Source: Bathymodiolus brooksi (lineage: Eukaryota > Mollusca > Bivalvia > Mytilida > Modiolidae). From it: 64,000 bases of DNA. Made by a program: the position numbers and the translations under genes. Each line of letters starts with the position of its first letter. Positions within the stretch are counted from its first letter, which is position 1. The notes beneath the pieces were generated by a model. That model ran no database searches and was not told the DNA's origin. It saw nothing but the letters and a program-made list of their open reading frames with translations. Positions 12,801 to 27,465 of this stretch are shown piece by piece. The stretch is taken from NCBI GenBank assembly GCA_963680875.1, contig OY804584.1, positions 93,928,031 to 93,992,030 on the forward strand, in the 5' to 3' direction.

Positions 12801-15800
12801 ACCAGAGCTAGCTTATAAACTTAGGTGACAACACGGACCAGAGCTAGCTTATAAACTTAGGTGACAACACGGACCAGAGCTAGCTTATAAACTTAGGTGA
12901 CAACACGGACCAGAGCTAGCTTATAAACTTAGGTGAAAACACGGACCAGAGCTAGCTTATAAACTTAGGTGAAAACACGGACCTGAGCTAGCTCATAAAA
13001 TTAGGTGAAAACACGGACCAGAGCTAGCTTATAAACGTAGGTGAAAACACGGCCCAGAGCTAGCTTATAAACTTAAGTGAAAACACGGACCAGAGCTAGC
13101 TTGTAAACGTAGGTGAAAACACGGACCAGAGCTAGCTTATAGACTTAGGTGAAAACACGGACCAGAGCTAGCTTATAAACTTAGGTGACAACACGGACCA
13201 GAGCTAGCTTATAAACTTAAGTGAAAACACGGACCAGAGCTAGCTTATAAACTTGGGTGAAAACACGGACCAGAGCTAGCTTATAAACTTAGGTGACAAC
13301 ACGGACCAGAGCTAGCCTATAAACTTAGGTGACAACACGGACCAGAGCTAGCTTATAAACTTAGGTGAAAACACGGACCAGAGCTAGCTTATAAACTTAG
13401 GTGACAACACGGACCAGAGCTAGCTTATAAACTTAGGTGACAACACGGACCAGAGCTAGCTTATAAACTTAGGTGAAAACACGGACCAGAGCTAGCTTAT
13501 AAACTTAGGTGACAACACGGACCAGAGCTAGCTTATAAACTTAGGTGACAAGACGGACCAGAGCTAGCTTATAAACTTAGGTGACAACACGGACCAGAGC
13601 TAGCTTATAAACTTAGGTGAAAACACGGCCCAGAGCTAGCTTATAAACTTAGGTGAAAACACGGACCTGAGCTAGCTTATAAACTTAGATGAAAACACGG
13701 ACCAGAGCTAGCTTATAAACTTAAGTGAAAACACGGAGCAGAGCTAGCTTATAAACTTAAGTGAAAACACGGACCAGAGCTAGCTTATAAACTTAAGTGA
13801 AACATGGACCAGAGCTAGCTTATAAACGTAGGTGAAAACACGGACCAGAGCTAGCTTATAAACTTAAGTGAAAACACGGACCTGAGCTAGCTTATAAACT
13901 AAAGCGAAAACACGGACCTGAGCTAGCTTATACACTTAAGCGAAAACACGGAGCAGAGCTAGCTTATAAACTTAGGTGAAAACACGGACCAGAGCTAGCT
14001 TATAAACTTAGGTGACAACACGGACCAGAGCTAGCTTATAAACTTAGATGAAAACACCGACCAGAGCTAGCTAATAAACTTAAGTGAAAACACGGACCTG
14101 AGCTAGCTTATAAACTTAGGTGAAAACACGGACCAGAGCTAGCTTATAAACTTAAGTGAAAACACGGAGCAGAGCTAGCTTATAAACTTAAGTGAAAACA
14201 CGGACCAGAGCTAGCTTATAAACTTAAGTGAAAACACGGACCAGAGCTAGCTTATAAACTTAAGTGAAAACACGGACCTGAGCTAGCTTATAAACTTAAG
14301 TGAAAACACGGACCAGAGCTAGCTTATAAACTTAAGTGAAAACACGGACCAGAGCTAGCTTATAAACTTAGGTGACAACACGGACCAGAGCTAGCTTATA
14401 AACTTAGGTGACAACACGGACCAGAGCTAGCTTATAAACTTAGGTGAAAACACGGACCAGAGCTAGCTTATAAACTTAGGTGACAACACGGACCAGAGCT
14501 AGCTTATAAACTTAGGTGACAAGACGGACCAGAGCTAGCTTATAAACTTAGGTGACAACACGGACCAGAGCTAGCTTATAAACTTAGGTGAAAACACGGA
14601 CCAGAGCTAGCTTATAAACTTAGGTGAAAACACGGACCTGAGCTAGCTTATAAACTTAAGTGAAAACACGGAGCAGAGCTAGCTTATAAACTTAAGTGAA
14701 AACACGGACCAGAGCTAGCTTATAAACTTAAGTGAAACATGGACCATAGCTAGCTTATAAACGTAGGTGAAAACACGGACCAGAGCTAGCTTATAAACTT
14801 AAGTGAAAACACGGACCTGAGCTAGCTTATAAACTTAAGCGAAAACACGGACCTGAGCTAGCTTATACACTTAAGCGAAAACACGGAGCAGAGCTAGCTT
14901 ATAAACTTAGGTGAAAACACGGACCTGAGCTAGCTTATAAACTTAGGTGACAACACGGACCAGAGCTAGCATATAAACTTAGATGAAAACACCGACCAGA
15001 GCTAGCTAATAAACTTAAGTGAAAACACGGACCTGAGCTAGCTTATAAACTTAGGTGAAAACGCGGACCAGAGCTAGCTTATAAACTTAAGTGAAAACAC
15101 GGAGCAGAGCTAGCTTATAAACTTAAGTGAAAACACGGACCAGAGCTAGCTTATAAACTTAAGTGAAAACACGGACCAGAGCTAGCTTATAAACTTAAGT
15201 GAAAACACGGACCAGAGCTAGCTTATAAACTTAAGTGAAAACACGGACCTGAGCTAGCTTATAAACTTAAGTGAAAACACGGACCAGAGCTAGCTTATAA
15301 ACTTAAGTGAAAACACGGACCAGAGCTAGCTTATAAACGTTGGTGAAAACACGGACCAGAGCTAGCTTATAAACTTAAGTGAAAACACGGACCATAGCTA
15401 GCTTATAAACTTAAGTGAAAACACGGACCAGAGCTAGCTTATAAACGTAGGTGAAAACACGGACCAGAGCTAGCTTATAAACTTAAGTGAAAACACGGAC
15501 CAGAGCTAGCTTATAAACTTAGGTGACAACATGGACCAGAGCTAGCTTATAAACTTAGGTGACAACACGGACCAGAGCTAGCTTATAAACTTAGGTGACA
15601 ACACGGACCAGAGCTAGCTTATAAACTTAGGTGACAACACGGACCAGAGCTAGCTTATAAACTTAGGTGAAAACACGGACCAGAGCTAGCTTATAAACTT
15701 AGGTGACAACACGGATCAGAGCTAGCTTATAAACGTAGATGAAAACACGGTCCAGAGCTAGCTTATTAACTTAGGTGACAACACGGACCAGAGCTAGCTT

Positions 15801-16600
15801 ATAAACTTAAGTGAAAACACGGACCAGAGCTAGCTTATAAACTTAAGTGAAAACACGGACCAGAGCTATCTTATAAACTTAGGTGAAAACACGGACCTGA
15901 ACTAGCTTATAAACTTAGGTGAAAACACGGACCAGAGCTAGCTTATAAACGTAGATGAAAACATGGACCAGAGCTAGCTTATAAACTTAGGTGAAAACAC
16001 GGACCAGAGCTAGCTTATAAACTTAGGTGAAAACACGGACCAGAGCTAGCTTATAAACGTAGGTGAAAACACGGACCAGAGCTAGCTTATAAACTTAAGT
16101 GAAAACACGGACCAGAGCTAGCTTATAAACTTAGGTGAAAACACGGACCAGTGCTAGCTTATAAACTTAGGTGACAACATGGACCAGAGCTAGCTTATAA
16201 ACTTAGGTGACAACACGGACCAGAGCTAGCTTATAAACTTAGGTGACAACACGGACCAGAGCTAGCTTATAAACTTAGGTGACAACACGGACCAGAGCTA
16301 GCTTATAAACTTAGGTGAAAACACGGACCAGAGCTAGCTTATAAACTTAGGTGACAACACGGATCAGAGCTAGCTTATAAACGTAGGTGAAAACACGGTC
16401 CAGAGCTAGCTTATTAATTTAGGTGACAACACGGACCAGAGCTAGGTTATAAACTTAGGTGAAAACACGGACCAGAGCTAGCTTATAAACTTAGGTGACA
16501 ACACGGACCAGAGCTAGCTTATAAACTTAGGTGACAACACGGACCAGAGCTAGCTTATAAACTTAGGTGACAACACGGACCAGAGCTAGCTTATAAACTT
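9900..16600. repeat. Large higher-order block, copy 1 of the 9,393-bp-offset pair
   Basis: About 6.7 kb of this region reappears 9,393 bp to the right. Anchors are the 35-bp GAAACATGG units at 11459 (partner 20852), 13799 (23192) and 14734 (24127), the 37-bp CAGAAGCTAG unit near 12299 (21691), and the GCTAGGTT unit at 16441 (25834). At the left end the offset is 9,465 bp (TTATGTGACA 10517 and 19982). The difference of 72 bp is exactly two units, missing in the right copy near 20.1 kb. This copy partly overlaps the 2,771-bp block on its right, because the duplications are layered. Confidence 0.8.
9931..10651. repeat. Segment duplicated at 1,476-bp offset, copy 2
   Basis: This is the right-hand partner of 8455-9175, with the same TTGGGTG, GCCC, AGCAGAG, TTATGTGACA and AAAATTAGG units in the same order. 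The same variant series recurs again near 17.2 kb and 20.0 kb (TTATGTGACA at 17211 and 19982). It is thus one of the most widely copied segments of the array. Confidence 0.8.
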
Positions 16601-18460
16601 AGGTGACAACACGGACCAGAGCTAGCTTATAAACTTAGGTGACAACACGGACCTGAGCTAGCTTATAAACTTAGGTGAAAACACGGACCAGAGCTAGCTT
16701 ATAAACTTGGGTGAAAACACGGACCAGAGCTAGCTTATAAACTTAGGTGACAACACGGACCAGAGCTAGCTTATAAACTTAGGTGACAACACGGACCAGA
16801 GCTAGCTTATAAACTTAGGTGACAACACGGACCAGAGCTAGCTTATAAACTTAGGTGACAACACGGACCAGAGCTAGCTTATAAACTTAGGTGACAACAC
16901 GGACCAGAGCTAGCTTATAAACTTAGGTGAAAACACGGACCAGAGCTAGCTTATAAACTTAGGTGAAAACACGGACCTGAGCTAGCTTATAAACTTAGGT
17001 GAAAACACGGACCAGAGCTAGCTTATAAACGTAGGTGAAAACACGGCCCAGAGCTAGCTTATAAACTTAGGTGACAACACGGATCAGAGCTAGCTTATAA
17101 ACTTAGGTGACAACACGGACCAGAGCTAGCTTATAAACTTAGGTGACAACACGGACCAGAGCTAGCTTATAAACTTAGGTGACAACACGGAGCAGAGCTA
17201 GCTTATAAACTTATGTGACAACACGGACCAGAGCTAGCTTATAAACTTAGGTGAAAACACGGACCAGAGCTAGCTTATAAACTTAGGTGAAAACACGGAC
17301 CTGAGCTAGCTTATAAAATTAGGTGAAAACACGGACCAGAGCTAGCTTATAAACGTAGGTGAAAACACGGCCCAGAGCTAGCTTATAAACTTAAGTGAAA
17401 ACACGGACCAGAGCTAGCTTGTAAACGTAGGTGAAAACACGGACCAGAGCTAGCTTATAGACTTAGGTGAAAACACGGACCAGAGCTAGCTTATAAACTT
17501 AGGTGACAACACGGACCAGAGCTAGCTTATAAACTTAAGTGAAAACACGGACCAGAGCTAGCTTATAAACTTAGGTGACAACACGGACCAGAGCTAGCCT
17601 ATAAACTTAGGTGACAACACGGACCAGAGCTAGCTTATAAACTTAGGTGAAAACACGGACCAGAGCTAGCTTATAAACTTAGGTGACAACACGGACCAGA
17701 GCTAGCTTATAAACTTAGGTGACAACACGGCCCAGAGCTAGCTTATAAACTTAGGTGAAAACACGGACCAGAGCTAGCTTATAAACTTAGGTGACAACAC
17801 GGACCAGAGCTAGCTTATAAACTTAGGTGACAAGACGGACCAGAGCTAGCTTATAAACTTAGGTGACAACACGGACCAGAGCTAGCTTATAAACTTAGGT
17901 GAAAACACGGACCAGAGCTAGCTTATAAACTTAGGTGAAAACACGGACCTGAGCTAGCTTATAAACTTAAGTGAAAACACGGAGCAGAGATAGCTTATAA
18001 ACTTAAGTGAAAACACGGACCAGAGCTAGCTTATAAACTTAAGTGAAGACACGGACCAGAGCTAGCTTATAAACGTAGGTGAAAACACGGACCATAGCTA
18101 GCTTATAAACTTAAGTGAAAACACGGACCAGAGCTAGCTTATAAACTTAAGTGAAACATGGACCATAGCTAGCTTATAAACGTAGGTGAAAACACGGATC
18201 TGAGCTAGCTTATAAACTTAAGTGAAAACATGGACCAGAGCTAGCTTATAAACTTAAGTGAAAACACGGACCTGAGCTAGCTTATAAACTTAAGTGAAAA
18301 CATGGACCATAGCTAGCTTATAAACTTAAGTGAAAACACGGACCTGAGCTAGCTTATAAACTTAGGTGAAAATACGGACCAGAGCTAGCTTATAAACCTA
18401 GGTGAAAACACGGACCAGAGCTAGCTTATAAACTTAGGTGACACCACGGACCAGAGCTAG
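15690..18460. repeat. 2,771-bp direct tandem duplication, copy 1
   Basis: The unit with CACGGATCAG at 15711 is repeated at 18482, and TTATGTGACA at 17211 is repeated at 19982, both 2,771 bp apart. The period is 77 units less one base, because one included unit is the 35-bp GAAACATGG form (18153). The end of this copy joins the start of the next without a gap, so this is a true adjacent tandem duplication. Confidence 0.85.
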
Positions 18461-21159
18461 CTTATAAACTTAGGTGACAACACGGATCAGAGCTAGCTTA
18501 TAAACGTAGATGAAAACACGGTCCAGAGCTAGCTTATTAACTTAGGTGACAACACGGACCAGAGCTAGCTTATAAACTTAAGTGAAAACACGGACCAGAG
18601 CTAGCTTATAAACTTAAGTGAAAACACGGACCAGAGCTATCTTATAAACTTAGGTGAAAACACGGACCTGAACTAGCTTATAAACTTAGGTGAAAACACG
18701 GACCAGAGCTAGCTTATAAACGTAGATGAAAACATGGACCAGAGCTAGCTTATAAACTTAGGTGAAAACACGGACCAGAGCTAGCTTATAAACTTAGGTG
18801 AAAACACGGACCAGAGCTAGCTTATAAACGTAGGTGAAAACACGGACCAGAGCTAGCTTATAAACTTAAGTGAAAACACGGACCAGAGCTAGCTTATAAA
18901 CTTAGGTGAAAACACGGACCAGTGCTAGCTTATAAACTTAGGTGACAACATGGACCAGAGCTAGCTTATAAACTTAGGTGACAACACGGACCAGAGCTAG
19001 CTTATAAACTTAGGTGACAACACGGACCAGAGCTAGCTTATAAACTTAGGTGACAACACGGACCAGAGCTAGCTTATAAACTTAGGTGAAAACACGGACC
19101 AGAGCTAGCTTATAAACTTAGGTGACAACACGGATCAGAGCTAGCTTATAAACGTAGGTGAAAACACGGTCCAGAGCTAGCTTATTAATTTAGGTGACAA
19201 CACGGACCAGAGCTAGGTTATAAACTTAGGTGAAAACACGGACCAGAGCTAGCTTATAAACTTAGGTGACAACACGGACCAGAGCTAGCTTATAAACTTA
19301 GGTGACAACACGGACCAGAGCTAGCTTATAAACTTAGGTGACAACACGGACCAGAGCTAGCTTATAAACTTAGGTGACAACACGGACCAGAGCTAGCTTA
19401 TAAACTTAGGTGACAACACGGACCTGAGCTAGCTTATAAACTTAGGTGAAAACACGGACCAGAGCTAGCTTATAAACTTGGGTGAAAACACGGACCAGAG
19501 CTAGCTTATAAACTTAGGTGACAACACGGACCAGAGCTAGCTTATAAACTTAGGTGACAACACGGACCAGAGCTAGCTTATAAACTTAGGTGACAACACG
19601 GACCAGAGCTAGCTTATAAACTTAGGTGACAACACGGACCAGAGCTAGCTTATAAACTTAGGTGACAACACGGACCAGAGCTAGCTTATAAACTTAGGTG
19701 AAAACACGGACCAGAGCTAGCTTATAAACTTAGGTGAAAACACGGACCTGAGCTAGCTTATAAACTTAGGTGAAAACACGGACCAGAGCTAGCTTATAAA
19801 CGTAGGTGAAAACACGGCCCAGAGCTAGCTTATAAACTTAGGTGACAACACGGACCAGAGCTAGCTTATAAACTTAGGTGACAACACGGACCAGAGCTAG
19901 CTTATAAACTTAGGTGACAACACGGACCAGAGCTAGCTTATAAACTTAGGTGACAACACGGAGCAGAGCTAGCTTATAAACTTATGTGACAACACGGACC
20001 AGAGCTAGCTTATAAACTTAGGTGAAAACACGGACCAGAGCTAGCTTATAAACTTAGGTGAAAACACGGACCTGAGCTAGCTTATAAAATTAGGTGAAAA
20101 CACGGACCAGAGCTAGCTTGTAAACGTAGGTGAAAACACGGACCAGAGCTAGCTTATAGACTTAGGTGAAAACACGGACCAGAGCTAGCTTATAAACTTA
20201 GGTGACAACACGGACCAGAGCTAGCTTATAAACTTAAGTGAAAACACGGACCAGAGCTAGCTTATAAACTTAGGTGACAACACGGACCAGAGCTAGCCTA
20301 TAAACTTAGGTGACAACACGGACCAGAGCTAGCTTATAAACTTAGGTGAAAACACGGACCAGAGCTAGCTTATAAACTTAGGTGACAACACGGACCAGAG
20401 CTAGCTTATAAACTTAGGTGACAACACGGCCCAGAGCTAGCTTATAAACTTAGGTGAAAACACGGACCAGAGCTAGCTTATAAACTTAGGTGACAACACG
20501 GACCAGAGCTAGCTTATAAACTTAGGTGACAAGACGGACCAGAGCTAGCTTATAAACTTAGGTGACAACACGGACCAGAGCTAGCTTATAAACTTAGGTG
20601 AAAACACGGACCAGAGCTAGCTTATAAACTTAGGTGAAAACACGGACCTGAGCTAGCTTATAAACTTAAGTGAAAACACGGAGCAGAGATAGCTTATAAA
20701 CTTAAGTGAAAACACGGACCAGAGCTAGCTTATAAACTTAAGTGAAGACACGGACCAGAGCTAGCTTATAAACGTAGGTGAAAACACGGACCATAGCTAG
20801 CTTATAAACTTAAGTGAAAACACGGACCAGAGCTAGCTTATAAACTTAAGTGAAACATGGACCATAGCTAGCTTATAAACGTAGGTGAAAACACGGATCT
20901 GAGCTAGCTTATAAACTTAAGTGAAAACATGGACCAGAGCTAGCTTATAAACTTAAGTGAAAACACGGACCATAGCTAGCTTATAAACTTAAGTGAAAAC
21001 ATGGACCATAGCTAGCTTATAAACTTAAGTGAAAACACGGACCTGAGCTAGCTTATAAACTTAGGTGAAAATACGGACCAGAGCTAGCTTATAAACCTAG
21101 GTGAAAACACGGACCAGAGCTAGCTTATAAACTTAGGTGACACCACGGACCAGAGCTAG
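18461..21159. repeat. 2,771-bp direct tandem duplication, copy 2 (two units deleted)
   Basis: This is the adjacent second copy of 15690-18460. Left of about 20.1 kb the offset is 2,771 bp. To the right it becomes 2,699 bp (GACACC at 18439 and 21138; GAAACATGG at 18153 and 20852). Exactly two 36-bp units have therefore been lost from this copy. Only a few other differences were seen by eye. Confidence 0.85.
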
Positions 21160-24100
21160 CTTATAAACTTAGGTGACAACACGGACCAGAGCTAGCTTAT
21201 AAACTTAAGTGAACACACGGACCTGAGCTAGCTTATAAACTTAAGTGAAAACACGGACGTGAGCTAGCTTATAAACTTAGGTGAAAACACGGACCTGAGC
21301 TAGCTTATAAACTTAGGTGAAAACACGGACCAGAGCTAGCTTATAAACGTAGGTGAAAACACGGACCAGAGCTAGCTTATAAACTTAGGTGAAAACACGG
21401 ACCAGAGCTAGCTTGTAAACGTAGGTGAAAACATGGACCAGAGCTAGCTTATAAACTTAAGTGAAAACACGGTCCAGAGCTAACTTATAAACTTAAGTGA
21501 AAACACGGACCAGAGCTAGTTTATAAACTTAGGTGAAAACACGGACCAGAGCTAGCTTGTAAACGTAGGTGAAAACACGGACCAGAGCTAGCTTATAAAC
21601 TTAAGTGAAAACACGGTCCAGAGCTAACTTATAAACTTAGGTGAAAACACGGACCAGAGCTAGCTTATAAACTTAGGTGAAAACACGGACCAGAAGCTAG
21701 CTTATAAACTTAGGTGACAACACGGACCTGAGCTAGCTTATAAACTTAGGTGAAAACACGGACCAGAGCTAGCTTATAAACTTGGGTGAAAACACGGACC
21801 AGAGCTAGCTTATAAACTTAGGTGACAACACGGACCAGAGCTAGCTTATAAACTTAGGTGACAACACGGACCAGAGCTAGCTTATAAACTTAGGTGACAA
21901 CACGGACCAGAGCTAGCTTATAAACTTAGGTGACAACACGGACCAGAGCTAGCTTATAAACTTAGGTGACAACACGGACCAGAGCTAGCTTATAAACTTA
22001 GGTGAAAACACGGACCAGAGCTAGCTTATAAACTTAGGTGAAAACACGGACCTGAGCTAGCTTATAAACTTAGGTGAAAACACGGACCAGAGCTAGCTTA
22101 TAAACGTAGGTGAAAACACGGCCCAGAGCTAGCTTATAAACTTAGGTGACAACACGGACCAGAGCTAGCTTATAAACTTAGGTGACAACACGGACCAGAG
22201 CTAGCTTATAAACTTAGGTGACAACACGGACCAGAGCTAGCTTATAAACTTAGGTGACAACACGGACCAGAGCTAGCTTATAAACTTAGGTGACAACACG
22301 GACCAGAGCTAGCTTATAAACTTAGGTGAAAACACGGACCAGAGCTAGCTTATAAACTTAGGTGAAAACACGGACCTGAGCTAGCTTATAAAATTAGGTG
22401 AAAACACGGACCAGAGCTAGCTTATAAACGTAGGTGAAAACACGGCCCAGAGCTAGCTTATAAACTTAAGTGAAAACACGGACCAGAGCTAGCTTGTAAA
22501 CGTAGGTGAAAACACGGACCAGAGCTAGCTTATAGACTTAGGTGAAAACACGGACCAGAGCTAGCTTATAAACTTAGGTGACAACACGGACCAGAGCTAG
22601 CTTATAAACTTAAGTGAAAACACGGACCAGAGCTAGCTTATAAACTTGGGTGAAAACACGGACCAGAGCTAGCTTATAAACTTAGGTGACAACACGGACC
22701 AGAGCTAGCCTATAAACTTAGGTGACAACACGGACCAGAGCTAGCTTATAAACTTAGGTGAAAACACGGACCAGAGCTAGCTTATAAACTTAGGTGACAA
22801 CACGGACCAGAGCTAGCTTATAAACTTAGGTGACAACACGGACCAGAGCTAGCTTATAAACTTAGGTGAAAACACGGACCAGAGCTAGCTTATAAACTTA
22901 GGTGACAACACGGACCAGAGCTAGCTTATAAACTTAGGTGACAAGACGGACCAGAGCTAGCTTATAAACTTAGGTGACAACACGGACCAGAGCTAGCTTA
23001 TAAACTTAGGTGAAAACACGGACCAGAGCTAGCTTATAAACTTAGGTGAAAACACGGACCTGAGCTAGCTTATAAACTTAGGTGAAAACACGGACCAGAG
23101 CTAGCTTATAAACTTAAGTGAAAACACGGAGCAGAGCTAGCTTATAAACTTAAGTGAAAACACGGACCAGAGCTAGCTTATAAACTTAAGTGAAACATGG
23201 ACCAGAGCTAGCTTATAAACGTAGGTGAAAACACGGACCAGAGCTAGCTTATAAACTTAGGTGAAAACACGGACCTGAGCTAGCTTATAAACTTAAGCGA
23301 AAACACGGACCTGAGCTAGCTTATACACTTAAGCGAAAACACGGAGCAGAGCTAGCTTATAAACTTAGGTGAAAACACGGACCAGAGCTAGCTTATAAAC
23401 TTAGGTGACAACACGGACCAGAGCTAGCTTATAAACTTAGATGAAAACACCGACCAGAGCTAGCTAATAAACTTAAGTGAAAACACGGACCTGAGCTAGC
23501 TTATAAACTTAGGTGAAAACACGGACCAGAGCTAGCTTATAAACTTAAGTGAAAACACGGAGCAGAGCTAGCTTATAAACTTAAGTGAAAACACGGACCA
23601 GAGCTAGCTTATAAACTTAAGTGAAAACACGGACCAGAGCTAGCTTATAAACTTAAGTGAAAACACGGACCTGAGCTAGCTTATAAACTTAAGTGAAAAC
23701 ACGGACCAGATCTAGCTTATAAACTTAAGTGAAAACACGGACCAGAGCTAGCTTATAAACTTAGGTGACAACACGGACCAGAGCTAGCTTATAAACTTAG
23801 GTGACAACACGGACCAGAGCTAGCTTATAAACTTAGGTGAAAACACGGACCAGAGCTAGCTTATAAACTTAGGTGACAACACGGACCAGAGCTAGCTTAT
23901 AAACTTAGGTGACAAGACGGACCAGAGCTAGCTTATAAACTTAGGTGACAACACGGACCAGAGCTAGCTTATAAACTTAGGTGAAAACACGGACCAGAGC
24001 TAGCTTATAAACTTAGGTGAAAACACGGACCTGAGCTAGCTTATAAACTTAAGTGAAAACACGGAGCAGAGCTAGCTTATAAACTTAAGTGAAAACACGG

Positions 24101-25990
24101 ACCAGAGCTAGCTTATAAACTTAAGTGAAACATGGACCATAGCTAGCTTATAAACGTAGGTGAAAACACGGACCAGAGCTAGCTTATAAACTTAAGTGAA
24201 AACACGGACCTGAGCTAGCTTATAAACTTAAGCGAAAACACGGACCTGAGCTAGCTTATACACTTAAGCGAAAACACGGAGCAGAGCTAGCTTATAAACT
24301 TAGGTGAAAACACGGACCTGAGCTAGCTTATAAACTTAGGTGACAACACGGACCAGAGCTAGCATATAAACTTAGATGAAAACACCGACCAGAGCTAGCT
24401 AATAAACTTAAGTGAAAACACGGACCTGAGCTAGCTTATAAACTTAGGTGAAAACACGGACCAGAGCTAGCTTATAAACTTAAGTGAAAACACGGAGCAG
24501 AGCTAGCTTATAAACTTAAGTGAAAACACGGACCAGAGCTAGCTTATAAACTTAAGTGAAAACACGGACCAGAGCTAGCTTATAAACTTAAGTGAAAACA
24601 CGGACCAGAGCTAGCTTATAAACTTAAGTGAAAACACGGACCTGAGCTAGCTTATAAACTTAAGTGAAAACACGGACCAGAGCTAGCTTATAAACTTAAG
24701 TGAAAACACGGACCAGAGCTAGCTTATAAACGTTGGTGAAAACACGGACCAGAGCTAGCTTATAAACTTAAGTGAAAACACGGACCATAGCTAGCTTATA
24801 AACTTAAGTGAAAACACGGACCAGAGCTAGCTTATAAACGTAGGTGAAAACACGGACCAGAGCTAGCTTATAAACTTAAGTGAAAACACGGACCAGAGCT
24901 AGCTTATAAACTTAGGTGACAACATGGACCAGAGCTAGCTTATAAACTTAGGTGACAACACGGACCAGAGCTAGCTTATAAACTTAGGTGACAACACGGA
25001 CCAGAGCTAGCTTATAAACTTAGGTGACAACACGGACCAGAGCTAGCTTATAAACTTAGGTGAAAACACGGACCAGAGCTAGCTTATAAACTTAGGTGAC
25101 AACACGGATCAGAGCTAGCTTATAAACGTAGATGAAAACACGGTCCAGAGCTAGCTTATTAACTTAGGTGACAACACGGACCAGAGCTAGCTTATAAACT
25201 TAAGTGAAAACACGGACCAGAGCTAGCTTATAAACTTAAGTGAAAACACGGACCAGAGCTATCTTATAAACTTAGGTGAAAACACGGACCTGAACTAGCT
25301 TATAAACTTAGGTGAAAACACGGACCAGAGCTAGCTTATAAACGTAGATGAAAACATGGACCAGAGCTAGCTTATAAACTTAGGTGAAAACACGGACCAG
25401 AGCTAGCTTATAAACTTAGGTGAAAACACGGACCAGAGCTAGCTTATAAACGTAGGTGAAAACACGGACCAGAGCTAGCTTATAAACTTAAGTGAAAACA
25501 CGGACCAGAGCTAGCTTATAAACTTAGGTGAAAACACGGACCAGTGCTAGCTTATAAACTTAGGTGACAACATGGACCAGAGCTAGCTTATAAACTTAGG
25601 TGACAACACGGACCAGAGCTAGCTTATAAACTTAGGTGACAACACGGACCAGAGCTAGCTTATAAACTTAGGTGACAACACGGACCAGAGCTAGCTTATA
25701 AACTTAGGTGAAAACACGGACCAGAGCTAGCTTATAAACTTAGGTGACAACACGGATCAGAGCTAGCTTATAAACGTAGGTGAAAACACGGTCCAGAGCT
25801 AGCTTATTAATTTAGGTGACAACACGGACCAGAGCTAGGTTATAAACTTAGGTGAAAACACGGACCAGAGCTAGCTTATAAACTTAGGTGACAACACGGA
25901 CCAGAGCTAGCTTATAAACTTAGGTGACAACACGGACCAGAGCTAGCTTATAAACTTAGGTGACAACACGGACCAGAGCTAGCTTATAAA
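19370..25990. repeat. Large higher-order block, copy 2 of the 9,393-bp-offset pair
   Basis: This is the partner of 9900-16600. It carries the same order of 35-bp, 37-bp and TTATTAATTT units. Two 36-bp units present in the left copy near 10.65-10.72 kb are missing near 20.1 kb. Homology ends near 25,990, where this copy has CACGAACC units not seen in the left copy. The two halves must have been together before the 2,771-bp and 5,146-bp duplications now found around them. Confidence 0.8.
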
Positions 25991-27465
25991 CTTAGGTGAA
26001 AACACGAACCAGAGCTAGCTTATAAACTTAGGTGAAAACACGGACCAGAGCTAGCTTATAAACTTAGGTGACAACACGGACCAGAGCTAGCTTATAAACT
26101 TAGGTGACAACACGGACCAGAGCTAGTTTATAAACCTAGGTGACAACACGGACCAGAGCTAGCTTATAAACCTAGGTGACAACATGGATCAGAGCTAGCT
26201 TATAAACTTAGGTGACAACACGGACCAGAGCTAGCTTATAAACTTAGGTGAAAACACGGACCAGAGCTAGCTTATAAACTTAGGTGACAACACGGACCAG
26301 AGCTAGCTTATAAACTTAGGTGACAACACGGACCAGAGCTAGCTTATAAACTTAGGTGACAACACGGACCAGAGCTAGCTTATAAACTTAGGTGACAACA
26401 CGGACCAGAGCTAGCTTATAAACTTAGGTGACAACACAGACCAGAGCTAGCTTATAAACTTAGGTGAAAACACGGACCAGAGCTAGCTTATAAACTTAGG
26501 TGAAAACACGAACCTGAGCTAGCTTATAAACGTAGGTGAAAACACGGACCAGAGCTAGCTTATAAACGTAGGTGAAAACACGGCCCAGAGCTAGCTTATA
26601 AACTTAGGTGACAACACGGACCAGAGCTAGCTTATAAACTTAGGTGACAACACGGACCAGAGCTAGCTTATAAACTTAGGTGACAACACGGACCAGAGCT
26701 AGCTTATAAACTTAGGTGACAACACGGACCAGAGCTAGCTTATAAACTTAGGTGACAACACGAACCAGAGCTAGCTTATAAACTTAGGTGAAAATACGGA
26801 CCAGAGCTAGCTTATAAACTTAGGTGAAAACACGGACCTGAGCTAGCTTATAAACTTAGGTGAAAACACGGACCAGAGCTAGCTTATAAACGTAGGTGAA
26901 AACACGGCCCAGAGCTAGCTTATAAACTTAAGTGAAAACACGGACCAGAGCTAGCTTGTAAACGTAGGTGAAAGCACGGACCAGAGCTAGCTTATAGACT
27001 TAGGTGAAAACACGGACCAGAGCTAGCTTATAAACTTAGGTGACAACACGGACCAGAGCTAGCTTATAAACTTAGGTGAAAACACGGACCAGAGCTAGCT
27101 TATAAACTTGGGTGAAAACACGGACCAGAGCTAGCTTATAAACTTAGGTGACAACACGGACCAGAGCTAGCCTATAAACATAGGTGACAACACGGACCAG
27201 AGCTAGCTTATAAACTTAGGTGAAAACACGGACCAGAGCTAGCTTATAAACTTAGGTGACAACACGGACCAGAGCTAGCTTATAAACTTAGGTGACAACA
27301 CGGACCAGAGCTAGCTTATAAACTTAGGTGAAAACACGGACCAGAGCTAGCTTATAAACTTAGGTGACAACACGGACCAGAGCTAGCTTATAAACTTAGG
27401 TGACAACACGGACCAGAGCTAGCTTATAAACTTAGGTGACAACACGGACCAGAGCTAGCTTATAA
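22320..27465. repeat. 5,146-bp higher-order block, copy 1
   Basis: The barcode units GAAACATGG at 23192 and 24127 recur at 28338 and 29273, 5,146 bp away (143 units less the two bases missing in two 35-bp units). The block contains series of AAGTG units near 23.5 and 24.5 kb, a TTATTAATTT unit near 25.8 kb, CACGAACC near 26.0 kb and CCTAGG units near 26.15 kb. All of these return in the second copy. Confidence 0.85.
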
